Shown here one piece after another: positions 43,435 through 52,360 of a DNA stretch of 64,000 nt (position 1 is the first letter of the stretch; each line of letters opens with the position of its first letter). The translations under genes were made by a program, and so were the position numbers. The stretch spans positions 1-64,000 of the forward strand of contig NZ_RQIH01000023.1 in NCBI RefSeq assembly GCF_003939025.1, written 5' to 3'. Under the pieces are notes generated by a model. The model was not told where the DNA came from. It was given only the letters and a program-made list of their open reading frames with translations, and did no database searches. Origin of the DNA: Rhizobium sophoriradicis (GTDB lineage Bacteria; Pseudomonadota; Alphaproteobacteria; Rhizobiales; Rhizobiaceae).

Positions 43435-44279
43435 TGGAACGTCAAAGCCCCCTCTTTTCCGCTTTCATTCATCTTTGCGCGCTGCTGCTTGCCGCCGTCA
43501 TCCTGGCGCCGATCCTCTGGCTCTTCATCATGAGCATCTCGCCGGCCGCCGACCTTGCGGCAAAGCCGCTGCGCTGGTGGCCGCAGACGGCGGATTTCTC
43601 GCGATACCAGCTCCTGCTGTCGACATTGGAAAACAGCGCCGGCGCCGCTTTCACGTCGTCGCTGCGCAACAGCATCGAGGTGGCCGGCATGGCGACCATC
43701 GCCGCCATCGCGCTCGCCATTCCGGCCGGCTGGGCGGTGTCGCGCACGCCTTCGGTCGGCTGGTCGCTGTCGATGGTGATCGCCACCTACATGCTGCCGC
43801 CGGTGGCGCTCGCCGTACCGCTCTATATGGGTCTCTCCCATCTCGGCATGCTGAACAACGTCTTCGGCCTCGCCCTCGTTTATCTCACCATCCTGGCGCC
43901 CTTCACCACCTGGCTGATGAAATCGGGCTTCGATTCCATCCCGCGCGAGATCGAATCCGCCGCGATGATCGACGGCGCCGGCCTGTTCCAGACGCTGAGG
44001 ATCATCACGCTGCCGCTCGCTGCCCCCGTGGTCGCGACGTCGAGCCTCTTTGCCTTCCTGCTGGCTTGGGATGAATTCTTCTATGCGCTGCTCTTCACCT
44101 CCGACCAGCGCGCCAAAACACTGACGGTCGCCATTGCCGATCTCGCGGGCGGGCGCGTTTCCGATTACGGACTGATCGCCACGGCAGGCGTGCTCGCCGC
44201 CCTGCCCCCGGTGCTGATCGGTCTCGTCATGCAACGCGCCCTGATTTCAGGGCTCACCAGCGGCGGCGTCAAGGGGTGA
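43434..44279 (+). CDS. ABC sugar importer permease (MalG type)
   Basis: This is a 281-residue permease starting MERQSPLFSAFIHLCALLLA. The EAA-loop is at EIESAAMIDGAGLFQTLRII and the late hydrophobic segment at VLAALPPVLIGLVMQRALIS. The start is set by the ATG that overlaps the upstream stop; the open frame before it is antisense or out of phase with the upstream permease. It ends overlapping a GTG just before the SIS gene. Confidence 0.92.
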   Translation: MERQSPLFSAFIHLCALLLAAVILAPILWLFIMSISPAADLAAKPLRWWPQTADFSRYQLLLSTLENSAGAAFTSSLRNSIEVAGMATIAAIALAIPAGWAVSRTPSVGWSLSMVIATYMLPPVALAVPLYMGLSHLGMLNNVFGLALVYLTILAPFTTWLMKSGFDSIPREIESAAMIDGAGLFQTLRIITLPLAAPVVATSSLFAFLLAWDEFFYALLFTSDQRAKTLTVAIADLAGGRVSDYGLIATAGVLAALPPVLIGLVMQRALISGLTSGGVKG

Positions 44280-44281
44280 AC

Positions 44282-45298
44282 ATGACAACAGAAACAAACC
44301 GGCCCGCCGGACTTGCGGCGATCGACCGCGAAATGGCGCGCCAGCACGCCGATGCCATCGCCTCTTATGAAGCCGCGGCACCGATGGCGGCAAGAGCCGC
44401 CGCCTCGCTGAAGAAGACCGGCCGGCTGCTTTTGATCGGCATGGGCGGCTCGCATGCGGTCAACCGCGCCGTCGAGCCGCTCTACCGTGCGCTCGGCATC
44501 GATGCCGTCGCCCTGCCGCTTTCCGAACAGCTCGGCCAGCCGCTGCCGATCGCCGGCAGGACGATCTTTGTCACCTCACAATCCGGCGAAAGCGCCGAGG
44601 TCCTGCGCTGGTTCGACGAGACCGGCGGCACGGAGGAAACCTTCGGCCTGACGCTCGAAGCCAGCTCCTTCCTTGCCAGAACCGCCCCATCGCTGGTCGG
44701 CAGCGGCGGCACCGAGCTTGCCTTTGCCGCCACCCGCAGCCTGACCGTGACCTTCGCCCTGCATCTGGCGATTCTTGCTGCCCTCGGCGAAGATCCGGCG
44801 GCCGCATTTGCCGTCCTCCAGGCGCCCGAAAACCATGACATCTCAGCGGCCCTTTCCGCCCTCGAAAACGTCGTGACCGTCGTTACCTCGGGCCGCCGCC
44901 TGCAGGGTGTCGCCGAGGCATTGGCCCTCGGGTTGACCGAGCTTTCGCGATGGCCCTGTTTTTCCCTCGAAGGCGGCCAGCTGCGCCATGGCCCGATGGA
45001 GATGCTGGGACCGGAGATCGGCGTCGTGCTGTTCCGCGGCCTCGACGAGACGGCCGGCCTCGTCACCGCCATGGCGGTGTCCGCCGTTGAGACCGGCGCG
45101 CCCGTCATCCTGTTCGACGCCTCGAACGAAGCCCCGGTCACAGGGGCGGTGACGATCGGTTTTGCCCCGGCGACAGGCCTTGCCGCGATCTTCGCCATGC
45201 TGCCTGTCGCCCAGCGGCTGATGATCGCTTTTGCCGAAACCCGCGTGGAGAATGCCGGAACGCCGGTCCGGTCCACCAAGATTACCCGGAGTGAATGA
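44282..45298 (+). CDS. SIS-domain sugar-phosphate enzyme (GlmS-isomerase / FrlB-like)
   Basis: The 338-residue protein has two SIS domains, like the isomerase half of GlmS and the FrlB deglycase. The first sugar-phosphate loop is GMGGSHAVNR (about 50-60) and the Ser-rich phosphate site is VTSQSGESAEV. The second domain carries EGGQLRHGPMEML, with the His-Gly-Pro of this family. It probably isomerises or deglycates an amino-sugar phosphate made by the adjacent PfkB kinase. ATG 44282 is used; GTG 44276 overlaps the upstream stop. No nagA deacetylase gene is present in the operon. Confidence 0.85.
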   Translation: MTTETNRPAGLAAIDREMARQHADAIASYEAAAPMAARAAASLKKTGRLLLIGMGGSHAVNRAVEPLYRALGIDAVALPLSEQLGQPLPIAGRTIFVTSQSGESAEVLRWFDETGGTEETFGLTLEASSFLARTAPSLVGSGGTELAFAATRSLTVTFALHLAILAALGEDPAAAFAVLQAPENHDISAALSALENVVTVVTSGRRLQGVAEALALGLTELSRWPCFSLEGGQLRHGPMEMLGPEIGVVLFRGLDETAGLVTAMAVSAVETGAPVILFDASNEAPVTGAVTIGFAPATGLAAIFAMLPVAQRLMIAFAETRVENAGTPVRSTKITRSE

Positions 45299-46228
45299 AT
45301 GCGGCCGCTTGCAGTCATCGGCAACGTCAATGTCGATCTCATCCTCGGACCGGCCACCCCCTGGCCGAAGGCCGGCACGGAAATCATCGTCGATCATGAC
45401 GAGCTCCGCGTCGGCGGCTCCGCTGGCAACACCGCACTCGCCTGGCAGGCGCTCGGCATCGAATTCGAGATCGCCGCCAATATTGGCAGCGACCAGTTCG
45501 GCCGCTGGCTTGCCGAGGCCTTCGGCCGGCGTTCCGAGAAGTGGCCGGTGCGCCCCGAGAGAACGACGCTTTCCGTCGGCATCACCCATCCGGACGGCGA
45601 GCGCACCTTCTTCACGACGACCGGCCATCTGCCGCGCTTCAGCCTCGCCGACGTCTTCGCGGTCATCGACGGCGAAAGGCTGCGCGGCGGTTACGCGCTT
45701 CTCTGCGGCGGCTTTCTAACCGACGACCTGGCGAGCGAATATGACGCCTTCTTCGACTGGGCCGAAGGCCACGACATCACCGTCGCACTCGATACCGGCT
45801 GGCCGCTCGACGGCTGGACCGAAGAAAATTGCGCGGCCGCCCGCGCCTGGCTTTCGCGCAGCGGCATTGCACTGCTGAATGAGGTCGAGACGACGACGCT
45901 TGCCGGCATCGCCGATCCGGTCGAAGCCGCCCGTGAGGCCAGGTCGCATATGCCGGAGGGCGCGATCGTCGTCGTCAAGCGCGGCCCGGACGGCGCCATC
46001 GCCATCGGGGCGGATGGTCTGCCGGCGTCTGCGGCCGCGCCCCTCGTCAAGGTCGTCGATACGATCGGCGCCGGCGATGTCTTCAACGCCGGCTTCCTGG
46101 CGGCATTGGCAGATGGCAAGCCGCTGGCCTCCTGCCTGGCGGCTGGGACACAGGTCGCCTCGCGCGCCATTTCCACCCTTCCCCGCAGCTATGGCGAGCC
46201 ATCGTCTCCTCAGGAGCCCATGTCATGA
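45299..46228 (+). CDS. PfkB-family sugar kinase
   Basis: The protein has 309 residues. The N-terminal PfkB motif region is VGGSAGNTALAWQALG and the C-terminal ATP/catalytic motif is DTIGAGDVFNAGFLAAL with the catalytic Asp in GAGD. The family phosphorylates ribose, fructose, adenosine or Amadori sugars such as fructoselysine (FrlD). The ATG follows the SIS stop with no gap. It is predicted to phosphorylate the imported sugar before the SIS enzyme acts. Confidence 0.9.
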   Translation: MRPLAVIGNVNVDLILGPATPWPKAGTEIIVDHDELRVGGSAGNTALAWQALGIEFEIAANIGSDQFGRWLAEAFGRRSEKWPVRPERTTLSVGITHPDGERTFFTTTGHLPRFSLADVFAVIDGERLRGGYALLCGGFLTDDLASEYDAFFDWAEGHDITVALDTGWPLDGWTEENCAAARAWLSRSGIALLNEVETTTLAGIADPVEAAREARSHMPEGAIVVVKRGPDGAIAIGADGLPASAAAPLVKVVDTIGAGDVFNAGFLAALADGKPLASCLAAGTQVASRAISTLPRSYGEPSSPQEPMS

Positions 46229-47304
46229 GCGCGCTCGACATCCAAAACATCCGCAAGACCTATGGCGAGGTGGAGACGCTGAAGGGCATCGACATCTCGC
46301 TGGAAAGCGGCGAGTTCCTCGTGCTGCTCGGCTCCTCCGGCTGCGGCAAGTCCACGCTGCTTAACATCATTGCCGGCCTTGCCGAGGCGACGAGCGGCGA
46401 TGTCAGGATCGGCGGGCGCTCGGTGCTTGGCGTGCACCCGAAAGACCGCGACATCGCCATGGTGTTTCAATCCTATGCGCTCTATCCCAATCTGACGGTG
46501 CACCGGAACATCGGCTTCGGCCTGGAAATGCGCAAGGTGCCGGCGCCCGAGCGCGACAAGGCCGTGCGCGATGCCGCGAAACTCCTGCAGATCGAAAACC
46601 TTCTCGACCGCAAACCGAGCCAGCTCTCCGGCGGCCAGCGCCAGCGCGTCGCGATCGGCCGGGCGCTGGTGCGTAAGCCGGAAGTGTTTCTCTTCGACGA
46701 GCCGCTCTCCAATCTCGACGCCAAGCTGCGCATGGAGATGCGCACTGAGATCAAGCGGCTGCATCAGATGCTGAAGACCACGGTCGTCTATGTAACCCAT
46801 GATCAAATCGAGGCGATGACCCTTGCAAGCCGCATCGCCGTCATGCGCGACGGCCGTATCGAGCAGCTGGGCACGCCTGAGGAAATCTACAACCATCCGG
46901 CAACACTCTATGTTGCCACCTTCGTCGGCGCTCCGCCGATGAACCTGCTGAAGGCGACAGTGCGCGATGGCCGGCTGGCGATTGCAGGTTCTGATGCCAG
47001 CCTGCCCCTACCGACCCGCTTCGCCCAAGCCGCCGTCAATGGCCGCGAACTCGTCCTCGGCATCCGCCCCGAGGTCCTTCGCACGGACGGAGCCGGCCCG
47101 TCGCTCAAGGCAACCCTGGAGGTCGCCGAGCTGACCGGCCCAGAACTCGTCGTCACCGCCCTTGCCGGAAATCAGCGGCTGATGGCTTGCCTACCGCCGC
47201 GCACGCCGATCCGCGACGACGAAACGCTCACCCTCTTCTTCGACGAGGAGGCGATGCATCTCTTCGACCTGGAAACCGGTCTCAGCTGCCTCAAGGAGCA
47301 ATAG
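46225..47304 (+). CDS. ABC sugar importer ATPase
   Basis: The 359-residue MalK/UgpC-type ATPase has Walker A GSSGCGKST, Q-loop FQSYALYPNL, signature LSGGQRQRVAIGRA, Walker B VFLFDEPLSNLDAKL, switch His in YVTHDQIEAMT, and a C-terminal regulatory domain from about residue 235. It overlaps the kinase stop (ATGA), so it belongs to the same operon. It is a paralogue of the ATPase at 35.0-36.1 kb. It ends 28 bp from the convergent GH16 gene. Confidence 0.93.
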   Translation: MSALDIQNIRKTYGEVETLKGIDISLESGEFLVLLGSSGCGKSTLLNIIAGLAEATSGDVRIGGRSVLGVHPKDRDIAMVFQSYALYPNLTVHRNIGFGLEMRKVPAPERDKAVRDAAKLLQIENLLDRKPSQLSGGQRQRVAIGRALVRKPEVFLFDEPLSNLDAKLRMEMRTEIKRLHQMLKTTVVYVTHDQIEAMTLASRIAVMRDGRIEQLGTPEEIYNHPATLYVATFVGAPPMNLLKATVRDGRLAIAGSDASLPLPTRFAQAAVNGRELVLGIRPEVLRTDGAGPSLKATLEVAELTGPELVVTALAGNQRLMACLPPRTPIRDDETLTLFFDEEAMHLFDLETGLSCLKEQ

Positions 47305-47332
47305 GCCGACCATGGCACCCTGAGCTCCTCGT

Positions 47333-48160
47333 TCAATTCGCCGCGTCGGCGGGCTTTCGCTTGTAAACATGGATATAGTCGACGAGCAGAATGGAAGGAT
47401 TCGGCGTTTCATCGATCGGCCATCCCGAGCCGAGCGCCAGATTGACCAGCGGATAGAACGGCATGTGGAACTCCTTCGGGGTTTCGAAGCTCCAAAGGTA
47501 TTGCCGATCCAAATAGAAGGTCGTCCTGTCGGCTTGGATATCGACGCCGTAGGTATGATACTCGCTGTTTAGAATTCCGTCCTCGACCGTTTTCCAATAG
47601 CCGCCGGTCGAGTTCTGGCCGCCTTGGCTCTGACGCCAGATATGAAAACCCATGCTGAATTCGTAAGGCGCGCGGCCGTAATATTCCAGCACGTCGATCT
47701 CGGCTGTGTATTTCGACCGGTCGAGCCCGATGAGCCAGAAGGCCGGCCAGACGCCCTTGCCCGGCGGCAGCTTCATCCGTGCTTCGAAATAGCCGAACTG
47801 CTGCGAGAAACCTTCGCCCTTCGGGTTCACTGACGACAGCAAGCCTGAACGCCAGGTGCCATCGGCCTCCTTGCGTGCTTCGATCTTCAGAATTCCCTGA
47901 TCGGTGGTAAACGGAAAGCCGGGAGCCGGATCAGTGAAACGGGCATCACCGAAATCGCCGTTCCAGGGCGTATGAGCGATCCAGCGGGAGCTTTTCTCTC
48001 CCCAGGGCGAAACGTCGAGGCTGTCGAAACTCTCGTCGAATGTCAGCTGGTATGCATCAATATTGAGCGGTTCCTGGGCCACGCTGGGCTGGCCGGGCAG
48101 CGCGCCTAGACCGAGTACGACGAGCAGACCGAGCCACTTGGCAGATATCCCGTAACGCAT
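47333..48160 (-). CDS. Secreted GH16 family beta-glucanase
   Basis: This 275-residue glycoside hydrolase of family 16 cleaves beta-1,3 or mixed beta-1,3-1,4 glucans. A signal peptide covers about 1-29 (GLLVVLGLGALPGQPSVAQ). The catalytic motif EIDVLE contains the nucleophile and acid/base glutamates. FGYFEARMKLPPGKGVWPAF and HTYGVDIQADRTTFYLD are further family landmarks. In S. meliloti, ExoK and ExsH of this family trim succinoglycan. As the last gene of the minus-strand polysaccharide operon it may trim the product. Confidence 0.92.
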   Translation of the reverse strand: MRYGISAKWLGLLVVLGLGALPGQPSVAQEPLNIDAYQLTFDESFDSLDVSPWGEKSSRWIAHTPWNGDFGDARFTDPAPGFPFTTDQGILKIEARKEADGTWRSGLLSSVNPKGEGFSQQFGYFEARMKLPPGKGVWPAFWLIGLDRSKYTAEIDVLEYYGRAPYEFSMGFHIWRQSQGGQNSTGGYWKTVEDGILNSEYHTYGVDIQADRTTFYLDRQYLWSFETPKEFHMPFYPLVNLALGSGWPIDETPNPSILLVDYIHVYKRKPADAAN

Positions 48161-48212
48161 TGTTATTCCCTTGAAAACGCTTCAACCAAATCGTCGGGGG
48201 CATTTGCCCCGA

Positions 48213-49694
48213 TCATGAGGTGAGAACCTCGTTCCGTCGCGGCATCAGCCTTTGAACGACGATGGCCTCAATGCCGTCGGGCCTTCCGACCATGTGCCAC
48301 AGCAGTAGCGCGCCAACCCAGAAAATGCCCGCTGCCACCCCGCCGCAAAGCGCGACGCAGACGACAAGAGTGACGCCGACAGGCATGGCGACGAGCATCG
48401 GCCCCACCCAGAGCAGGAAGGCGATCATCGGCAGGCTCGCGGCCAGCGGACGGATAAAGGAATTCAGTTGCGTGGCAAAACTTGCGCCGATCAGCCGCCG
48501 TGTGATGACAAGCGATGCGCCATAGGCGACGAGGACTGCCACGATCCGCGCGCCGAGTGCCCCCGCCACCTGAAAATAGCCGATGCCCAGAATGGTGACC
48601 GGTACCCTGACGGCGAACTCGACAAACATCCTGAGAGCGACATAACGGGTATTGTTCATGACCATCGCCAATGGCGGCATCATGTTTGTCGGAAGACCAA
48701 GCAGGCTGACAAGGCACAGCCACTGCAGAATTGGCGCGGCCGATGCCCATTTCTCGCCGACGAGGATGCGCACGGTCGGCTCGGCGAGAAGGGCAAGTGC
48801 AATGAGAATGGGTGCTGCGACGAAGGTGATCGCATTCGTCGCCTTCAGATAGGCGGCGATCAGGTTGCGGCGATCTTCGACCGTGGAGAAGGCCGCCATC
48901 AGCGGGCGCAGCAACGGTCCGACGAAGGTTTGATACGGAATACCGGCGATATTGTCGGCGACGCTGAAGGCGCCGAACGTCGACAGGCCGGTAAAACGCG
49001 GCAGAAGCAGCCGGTCCAGTTGCCAGTTGATCGAACTCAACACCTGCGACACCGTATTCCAGCTGATCATGTCCTGAAAATGCTTCCATTCGGAAAGGCT
49101 GAACGTCGGTCGCATCGGCGCAAGAACATAGGAGGTGATCATCGCCGCGGTCGGGCCGGCGACCGCTCCGATCGCCAGCCCCCAATAGCTGCCTGTTGCC
49201 ACAGCTACCCCCACTCCGAACAGCAACGTCGATCCCTTGGCGATGAGGTCGAGCGCGAACTCACGTTTGAAATCGAACCGCTGCATGAAAAGAACCATGC
49301 GCGGGCTGACCACGCTGCGCATCGCAGGCGCGATCGCGAGAACGGCGACAAGGGCGAAAAGCCGAGGATCGTTGTAGACCAGCGCCATTGGCCAGGAGAT
49401 GATCATCATCAGCAGGCTGATGGCCAGCCCTCTCAGCAGGCTGAGGGTGAAGGCCGTGGCGAACATCTCGTCCGAAGGCGACGATTGACGCATCAGCGCC
49501 TGGGTCAACGGCAGGTCCAGGATTGCCTCGACGATAACCAGGACCGACGTCGCGATGGCGACCAGGCCGAAATCCGCAGGACTCAGCAGCCTTGCCAGGA
49601 CAAGGAGGCTGACGAAATCGAGCATCCGCGCGAGGAATTTTCCACTGATCGTCCAGATGCTCGCGGTCGCCGTCCTCTGAGATACGCTTGACAT
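48213..49694 (-). CDS. Wzx/ExoT-type polysaccharide flippase (MOP superfamily)
   Basis: The 493-residue protein has about 12-14 hydrophobic helices from MSSVSQRTATASIWTISGKF to the end. It matches the polysaccharide transporter branch of the MOP superfamily. LLVLARLLSPADFGLVAIAT is the conserved first-helix-pair signature. Such proteins flip lipid-linked repeat units across the inner membrane. It lies between a GT4 gene and the GH16 gene in the same minus-strand operon. The substrate is the polysaccharide made by this cluster, by inference. Confidence 0.9.
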   Translation of the reverse strand: MSSVSQRTATASIWTISGKFLARMLDFVSLLVLARLLSPADFGLVAIATSVLVIVEAILDLPLTQALMRQSSPSDEMFATAFTLSLLRGLAISLLMMIISWPMALVYNDPRLFALVAVLAIAPAMRSVVSPRMVLFMQRFDFKREFALDLIAKGSTLLFGVGVAVATGSYWGLAIGAVAGPTAAMITSYVLAPMRPTFSLSEWKHFQDMISWNTVSQVLSSINWQLDRLLLPRFTGLSTFGAFSVADNIAGIPYQTFVGPLLRPLMAAFSTVEDRRNLIAAYLKATNAITFVAAPILIALALLAEPTVRILVGEKWASAAPILQWLCLVSLLGLPTNMMPPLAMVMNNTRYVALRMFVEFAVRVPVTILGIGYFQVAGALGARIVAVLVAYGASLVITRRLIGASFATQLNSFIRPLAASLPMIAFLLWVGPMLVAMPVGVTLVVCVALCGGVAAGIFWVGALLLWHMVGRPDGIEAIVVQRLMPRRNEVLTS

Positions 49695-49772
49695 GATCGG
49701 TTTATCTATTTCTCGTCGAGGGGTTGAGACGGCGGTCGGGGCTGCAAGGCGGGCTGCTGCGTTCTTTCCCCC

Positions 49773-51017
49773 TCAACCCGGCCGTCTTCTGAAGACGCCG
49801 GCTGCTCCGTCTCTGTGGCTGGACAGTTGTTGCTCAATGAGACCGGACAGGCGATCGCGGAATACGGCCGAGGAGAATTTCAGCGAATGCGCGCGGATTG
49901 CATGCGGATCGATATCGTCCTCGACCTCTTCGAATGCTGCCATCGTTTCCAAAAGGGCTTCCGTCGTCTGCTCAGCGAAGCGAAAGCCGACCTGCGGCGC
50001 GGATACGGTTTCCCGGGCGCCGCCCGCATCGAAGGCCAAAACCGGCCGCCCTGATGCCATCGCTTCAACCGGCAGGATGCCGAAATCCTCCGTGCCCGGA
50101 AACAACAAGGCCCTGCATCGCGACAGGTGATCGCGCAGCACGTTGAAAGGCTGATGGCCGAGAAACTGAACGGTCGGCCCGGCGATCGACTTCAGGTAAG
50201 GGAGTTGTTCGCCCTCGCCGATCACCACCAGTTTCCGGCCGGCCTCGGTGCAGGCGCGCACGGCGATATCCGGCCGCTTGTAGGTGGTTAGCTGTCCCGC
50301 ATAGAGGTAGAATTCGCCTTTCCCCTTGCCCACGGCAAAATCGTCGGTCGCAACCGGCGGATGGATAACGACGGCGTCCCGATCGTAGAACCGTCGGATG
50401 CGGCTTGCGACATATTCGGAGTTGGCGACGAACACATCGACGCGTGAGGACGTCGTCACGTCCCAGGCGCGCAGCACGGGCGCGGTAATTGACATCAGGG
50501 CACGTCCCACCCAGGGCAGGCCATGGCGATAGACATGGAACTGATCCCAGATGTAGCGCATCGGCGAATGGCAGTAGCAGACATGGAGGGCGTCGGCGCG
50601 TGTGATGATGCCTTTGGCGGGGCCGGATTCGCTCGACAGCACAAGGTCGTAATCCTGCAGATCGAACTGCTCAAGCGCAAAGGGCATCAGCGGCAGCATC
50701 TTGGTGTAGTGTCGCTGAGCGCCGGGGATCTTCTGCAGGAAGGACGTGCGAATGTTGCGCGTCTTCAGAAAATCGCTGATGCGATCCCGGTTGCAGACGA
50801 GGGTGAAGATGTCGGCCTGCGGGAACATCCGGCACAGCTCTTCCAGAACCTTCTCGCCGCCGCGCATCGAAACGAGCCAGTAATGTACGATGGCGACACG
50901 AAGTTGCCCGCTCTCTTTTGAGGTTCCGGCCTCGGTGACGCGTCTTTTCGCCATAACAGGCGCATCGGTCAAAAACAGCCTCGCGTCGGGAAGGGAGGTC
51001 GCCGCTTTAAGGGTCAA
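49773..51017 (-). CDS. GT4-family glycosyltransferase, WbaZ-like
   Basis: The 414-residue GT-B enzyme builds a repeat unit. The N-terminal domain has VAIVHYWLVSMRGGEKVLEE and the C-terminal nucleotide-sugar site is FPGTEDFGILPVEAMASGRP followed by a GGARETV loop, like mannosyl/glucosyltransferases of the WbaZ type. I choose a TTG start at 51017: AAGGAG lies 7 bases before it and its TTG overlaps the stop (TGA) of the upstream glycosyltransferase. An ATG at 50954 is an alternative. Confidence 0.87.
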   Translation of the reverse strand: MTLKAATSLPDARLFLTDAPVMAKRRVTEAGTSKESGQLRVAIVHYWLVSMRGGEKVLEELCRMFPQADIFTLVCNRDRISDFLKTRNIRTSFLQKIPGAQRHYTKMLPLMPFALEQFDLQDYDLVLSSESGPAKGIITRADALHVCYCHSPMRYIWDQFHVYRHGLPWVGRALMSITAPVLRAWDVTTSSRVDVFVANSEYVASRIRRFYDRDAVVIHPPVATDDFAVGKGKGEFYLYAGQLTTYKRPDIAVRACTEAGRKLVVIGEGEQLPYLKSIAGPTVQFLGHQPFNVLRDHLSRCRALLFPGTEDFGILPVEAMASGRPVLAFDAGGARETVSAPQVGFRFAEQTTEALLETMAAFEEVEDDIDPHAIRAHSLKFSSAVFRDRLSGLIEQQLSSHRDGAAGVFRRRPG

Positions 51018-52360
51018 CTGAATACTCCTTGTATCGCCACACCGTCTGCCGGCTCGGAAACCGCATTCGTCGAAATCAGGCTGTAATATTCGGCAAGAAG
51101 CGCATCGCGCCATTCCTCGTGTGTCGTGGCGAGATCCGGCGACAGCCGGAAGGCCAGCTCGCTCATGGCGCGGACCTCTTGCGCGGGCATTTGACTGAAC
51201 CGCGTCAAAGTATCGGCAAAGGCACTTTCATCGGCGGTGTCGCAGGCAAGTGCCATGCCGGCTCTTTCCATTTCTTCGGCGAGAAAGGCGCTCCGCGACA
51301 TGATGACGGGCAGACCGCTTCTTGCCGCTTCGATAGCGACGAGACCGAACGGCTCGGGATAGCGCGAGGGCATCAACAGCGCACGCGCCTTGCGGATGAT
51401 CGGCCCTATCTCCGCATGCGACTGCCAGCCGACTGCCCTGACATGATCTCCCGACGCTGCGACCCGCGGCATCAGCGGCCCGTCGCCGATCACGCAGAGC
51501 CTGACACCGGCTCGGCGCGTGGCGGCGACGGCGTCCTCAACGCCTTTCTCCTCGTCCAGCCGTCCGATGAACACGAACTCGTCGTTGGCTTCCGCTTCGA
51601 TGCGGTTGATGGAGAGTGGAGCGACGGGATTGCGGATCGTCGTCAGCCGTTCTGGCCGATAGCCGGCGCCGACCAGAAAACTCGCCATCTTCTCATGCAG
51701 CAGGATGATCCGGCCGAATTCAGCCTGACCCTTCAGCAGCCGAAGGATATTCGAGCCGCGGGCAACCCGCCACAATTTGTGCGAATAACTTCTCTTGTCG
51801 CAAGCCGTCGCAATGCAGCCTCCGCCAAGCGGGCGTCGTAGGCAGATTTCCTGCGACTGATAGTCGAAGAAGGCGCCATTGGGGCAGGCCGTGAAGAAAT
51901 CATGAGCGTGAACCACGCACCGTCCGGCGACCGGCGCCAGTGCCTTGAAAATCGCGGGAGACAGGATCTGGTGCCAGCCATGCACATGGTAGACGGTGTT
52001 GACGGTATCTTTTTCGGCAATCCAGTTCGCCGCCATGCGGACGGCAGCGCCGTTGTGAATGCCGGTGACGAATGCCTTCGCACGCTCGGCGCTGAGCAGG
52101 TCGCGGCTGTTCAGCCCGAACATCGAGATCCCGAGCGCGACAAGCTCCGCATTGGCCGCATCATCCCCGCTGATATAGGTCACCGGGATGTCGAGCCCGC
52201 GAAAAAGCTTGGCAGACAGTACCGCCAGGGCTGTCGCACCGCCTTTGGCCACCGAATAGTCGTCAATCACGACCACGCGATCGATCTTTGCCGTGCGTGG
52301 GCCGGGAAGGCGGCCAATGCTTGCGGTGGATCGAAGGCCCTCGGAAAGCGACGGGCGCAT
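51014..52360 (-). CDS. GT4-family glycosyltransferase
   Basis: The 448-residue GT-B glycosyltransferase has an N-terminal domain containing VVVIDDYSVAKGGATALAVL, where an acceptor binds. HAHDFFTACPNGAFFDY and a cysteine-bearing RRPLGGGCIATACDK segment follow. The C-terminal donor site is GDGPLMPRV, then SRYPEPFGLVAIEAARSGLP. Its start (TAATG) overlaps the stop of the Crp gene by one base and its stop overlaps the next gene. It is coupled to both neighbours. Confidence 0.88.
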   Translation of the reverse strand: MRPSLSEGLRSTASIGRLPGPRTAKIDRVVVIDDYSVAKGGATALAVLSAKLFRGLDIPVTYISGDDAANAELVALGISMFGLNSRDLLSAERAKAFVTGIHNGAAVRMAANWIAEKDTVNTVYHVHGWHQILSPAIFKALAPVAGRCVVHAHDFFTACPNGAFFDYQSQEICLRRPLGGGCIATACDKRSYSHKLWRVARGSNILRLLKGQAEFGRIILLHEKMASFLVGAGYRPERLTTIRNPVAPLSINRIEAEANDEFVFIGRLDEEKGVEDAVAATRRAGVRLCVIGDGPLMPRVAASGDHVRAVGWQSHAEIGPIIRKARALLMPSRYPEPFGLVAIEAARSGLPVIMSRSAFLAEEMERAGMALACDTADESAFADTLTRFSQMPAQEVRAMSELAFRLSPDLATTHEEWRDALLAEYYSLISTNAVSEPADGVAIQGVFS

